A stretch of DNA of 54,760 nucleotides from Acidobacteriota bacterium (GTDB lineage: Bacteria > Chlamydiota > Chlamydiia > Chlamydiales > Rhabdochlamydiaceae). The DNA is taken from contig CAJCHM010000006.1 in NCBI GenBank assembly GCA_903970255.1, positions 1 through 54,760 of the forward strand, written 5' to 3'. A program made the position numbers and the translations under genes. The notes beneath the pieces were generated by a model. The model made no database searches and was not told the origin of the DNA. It saw nothing but the letters and a program-made list of their open reading frames with translations. Shown here piece after piece: positions 52,896 to 54,760 of the stretch (its first letter is position 1; every line of letters starts with the position of its first letter).

Positions 52896-54575
52896 ATGAG
52901 GAAAAAACTTCCGATTGGAATCAGCGATTTTAAAAGATTAATTGACACTGATTGCGTCTATATTGATAAAACTCTTTTGATTCAAGAGGTTATAGACAAA
53001 GGGACGAGTGTTGCGCTCATTCCTCGGATGCGTCGTTTTGGTAAAACCCTAAACCTTTCCATGCTGCAATATTTCTTTGAGAAACGGGAAGAAGACACGA
53101 GTTATTTATTCAAAAGCCTAAATATCTGGAAGGATGAGAAATACAGAAAGATGCAGGGGCAATTTCCTGTCGTTTTTATTTCATTTAAAGATGTCAAATA
53201 TCTAACCTGGGAAGAAACTTTTAAATCAATGAAGGAATTGATTTCACAAGAATTTAAACGTCATAGATGTCTTACAGAAGGAAACATTCTATTTCCCGAG
53301 GAAAAAGAGGATTACCAAAAAATTATCCGTAAAGAAGCTGATCAAGCTCTTTTGGCAGTGAGCCTTCTTCGACTTACAGAATGGCTGCACCGTTATTATA
53401 AAAAAACGGTTATTGTTCTCATTGATGAATACGATGCCCCGGCTCACACCGCATACGTTGGAAAATATTATGAAACATTCATTACTTTTCTGCGAAATTG
53501 GCTATCAGGAGGACTAAAAGATAATGTTCATTTGGAACGAGGCGTTCTCACTGGAATTTTACGCATTGCAAAAGAGAGTATTTTTTCCGGGCTAAACAAT
53601 ATTAGCACATTTACTGTAGTGCACGAGCCTTTTAGAGACAAATTTGGATTATTGGAAACCGAAGTAGAAAAGCTATTGGAGGAGTATGGACTGCATTCTA
53701 AGCTTCCCGAAATAAGACAATGGTATGACGGCTATCGCATTGGATCATGCGAAGGGATTTACAATCCCTGGTCTGTTTTGAAATGCATTGAAGCAAACAG
53801 CACATTGGCCCCTTACTGGGTCAATACAAGCGATAATGCTCTAATGAAACAGCTTATCACTCAGGGTTCAGATGACTTAAAAGCAGATATAGAAGATCTT
53901 CTTAAAGGAAAAACAATCGAAAAGACTCTCGAAGAAGGAATCATATTTCCTGACCTTGAAAAAAGCCCCAACACCATTTGGTCTGTGCTATTATACAGCG
54001 GTTATCTGACAATTGACGCCGCTCCATCCTATGGCATCCCTTGTCGTCTGCGCATCCCAAATATCGAGATATCTGAATTATATAAATCTGTAATACTCGA
54101 TTGGTTTAGAAAAAGCATTAATGAAAACAAGTACAAATTGCTTTTAAATAGTCTGATTTCCGGTGACATAGATACCTTTTCTCAGATTTTTAGAGAATTT
54201 CTCCTTTCATCCGTTAGTGTTTTTGATGTATCTGCAGAAGAATCGGAAAAAATCTACCATGCGTTTATTTTAGGAATGCTGATTGGGCTCAAGGATACAT
54301 ATGAAGTTAAGTCTAACCGCGAAAGCGGACTTGGAAGGTATGACGTCATGCTGATCCCTAAAAATCCAAAAGATCTGGGGATCATCATGGAATTTAAAAA
54401 AATCAGCCCTTTTAAAAAAATGGATTTGGAGACAGCTGTCAATTCTGCTCTTAAACAAATCAAGGATAAGCACTATGCTCTAGAATTACAGGATCGGGGC
54501 GTGGAGCGTATTTTGTACCTTGGGTTAGCCTTTGAGGGCAAAAATGTTCTTATCCGCCACAAGTTCAAAACATAA
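52896..54575 (+). CDS. AAA-ATPase-like / PD-(D/E)XK nuclease-like protein
   Basis: 559 residues from ATG 52896 (MRKKLPIGISDFKRLIDTD). N-terminal AAA-ATPase-like domain (PF09820-type): PIGISDF, YIDKTLLI, a P-loop variant PRMRRFGKTLNLSML, and VIVLIDEYDAPAH as Walker B. C-terminal PD-(D/E)XK-type region (PF08011-type) with GRYDVMLIPKNPK ... GIIMEFKK, where Asp, Glu and Lys of the nuclease core are present. These genes are common in anaerobes, chlamydial relatives and mobile regions; role undetermined. The longer upstream frame is rejected as it lacks a ribosome site. Confidence 0.88.
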   Translation: MRKKLPIGISDFKRLIDTDCVYIDKTLLIQEVIDKGTSVALIPRMRRFGKTLNLSMLQYFFEKREEDTSYLFKSLNIWKDEKYRKMQGQFPVVFISFKDVKYLTWEETFKSMKELISQEFKRHRCLTEGNILFPEEKEDYQKIIRKEADQALLAVSLLRLTEWLHRYYKKTVIVLIDEYDAPAHTAYVGKYYETFITFLRNWLSGGLKDNVHLERGVLTGILRIAKESIFSGLNNISTFTVVHEPFRDKFGLLETEVEKLLEEYGLHSKLPEIRQWYDGYRIGSCEGIYNPWSVLKCIEANSTLAPYWVNTSDNALMKQLITQGSDDLKADIEDLLKGKTIEKTLEEGIIFPDLEKSPNTIWSVLLYSGYLTIDAAPSYGIPCRLRIPNIEISELYKSVILDWFRKSINENKYKLLLNSLISGDIDTFSQIFREFLLSSVSVFDVSAEESEKIYHAFILGMLIGLKDTYEVKSNRESGLGRYDVMLIPKNPKDLGIIMEFKKISPFKKMDLETAVNSALKQIKDKHYALELQDRGVERILYLGLAFEGKNVLIRHKFKT

Positions 54576-54600
54576 GCACAAAGGCAATTCACAACCCCAT

Positions 54601-54760
54601 GGCCCTGTTCACCTTTACTGGCAGAATTTCGGCCAAGCGAAAGGCCCCAGATGCTGTAGTTTTTGACGAGGGAATAGCGCCAGCTATTTCCGAGGAGAAA
54701 AATACAGCAGATGGGCGCCTTGCAGCCGGCCGAAAACTGACCGTAAAGGTGAACAGGGCC
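54601..54760. repeat. 160-bp palindrome at the window end (core-sharing hairpin family)
   Basis: Perfect 18-base ends 54601-54618 and 54743-54760 (GGCCCTGTTCACCTTTAC and complement), imperfect arms of about 63 bases, and the central AATAGCGCCAGCTATT (54673-54688) flanked by GACGAGG and GAGGAG. The centre matches 5912-5946, but the arms do not. The palindrome may continue beyond the window. Confidence 0.94.

Overview
The window comes from a chromosome of an environmental (amoeba- or animal-associated) member of the Chlamydiae, outside the genus Chlamydia. From memory of the C. trachomatis map, acpP-fabG-fabD-fabH-recR-bamA-skp(ompH)-lpxD-...-pdhABC matches CT236 to CT247, dnaQ-like ... msbA-accA-...-HU/IHF matches CT261 to CT267, and pepF-groES-groEL matches CT112 to CT110. 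F-box and leucine-rich-repeat (LRR) genes, insertion-sequence debris and abundant long hairpins are typical of the larger-genome chlamydial relatives rather than the reduced pathogens. I cannot name the genus from the sequence alone.

Layout. 1-1574: IS3-family element that has cut the 5' part off an LRR gene (1575-1994). 2085-5066 (minus): type II fatty-acid synthesis operon fabH-fabD-fabG-acpP. 5250-10368 (plus): recR, then outer-membrane biogenesis bamA-skp-lpxD. 10371-15060: accessory island between lpxD and the pdh genes, with a frameshifted coiled-coil gene, an F-box/LRR gene, an F-box/propeller gene, several hairpins and a 33-base copy of an lpxD fragment. 15070-19379: CorA-type transporter, then pdhC-pdhB-pdhA (minus). 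19470-25770: small lipoprotein, secreted PLD-type protein, DnaQ-like exonuclease, unknown gene, MsbA-like exporter, accA, and an L,D-transpeptidase-like protein whose start codon is supplied by a repeat. 26229-28457: HU/IHF, tyrS, small coiled-coil protein. 28547-29862: palindromic element, broken MFS transporter, and a frameshifted DUF2335 gene. 30024-31934: Nif3-like, rpiA, DUF151. 31992-35090: IS debris, higBA toxin-antitoxin, two tail-anchored small proteins, and a ribbon-helix-helix gene missing its start. 35185-38897: second LRR protein, HPr, PepF. 39063-44025: unknown gene, CIRCE-regulated groES-groEL, AsmA-like protein, POT peptide transporter. 44064-47583: 165-bp hairpin, F-box coiled-coil protein, gene scraps, Fic protein with an AbiEi-like N-terminus. 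47597-51131: SWIM-finger protein and SNF2 helicase. 51340-54760: J-domain-like coiled-coil protein, AAA/PD-(D/E)XK protein, terminal hairpin.

The housekeeping genes form ordinary operons for lipid, lipid A, outer-membrane, pyruvate and protein-folding functions. The accessory genes are mainly candidate host-ubiquitin effectors (three F-box proteins, one of which also has LRRs, plus a second LRR protein), toxin-antitoxin-type genes and decayed transposons.

The most unusual signal is the density of long intergenic palindromes (about 70-185 bp) in at least four sequence families. One family shares only its 16-base central palindrome while its arms differ. Another supplies a start codon. Another is built around the 3' tail of a dead LRR gene in a way that suggests fold-back template switching. 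Together with small displaced gene scraps (lpxD, POT) and two homopolymer frameshifts, they suggest an unusual repair or replication habit, or an undescribed hairpin-element system.
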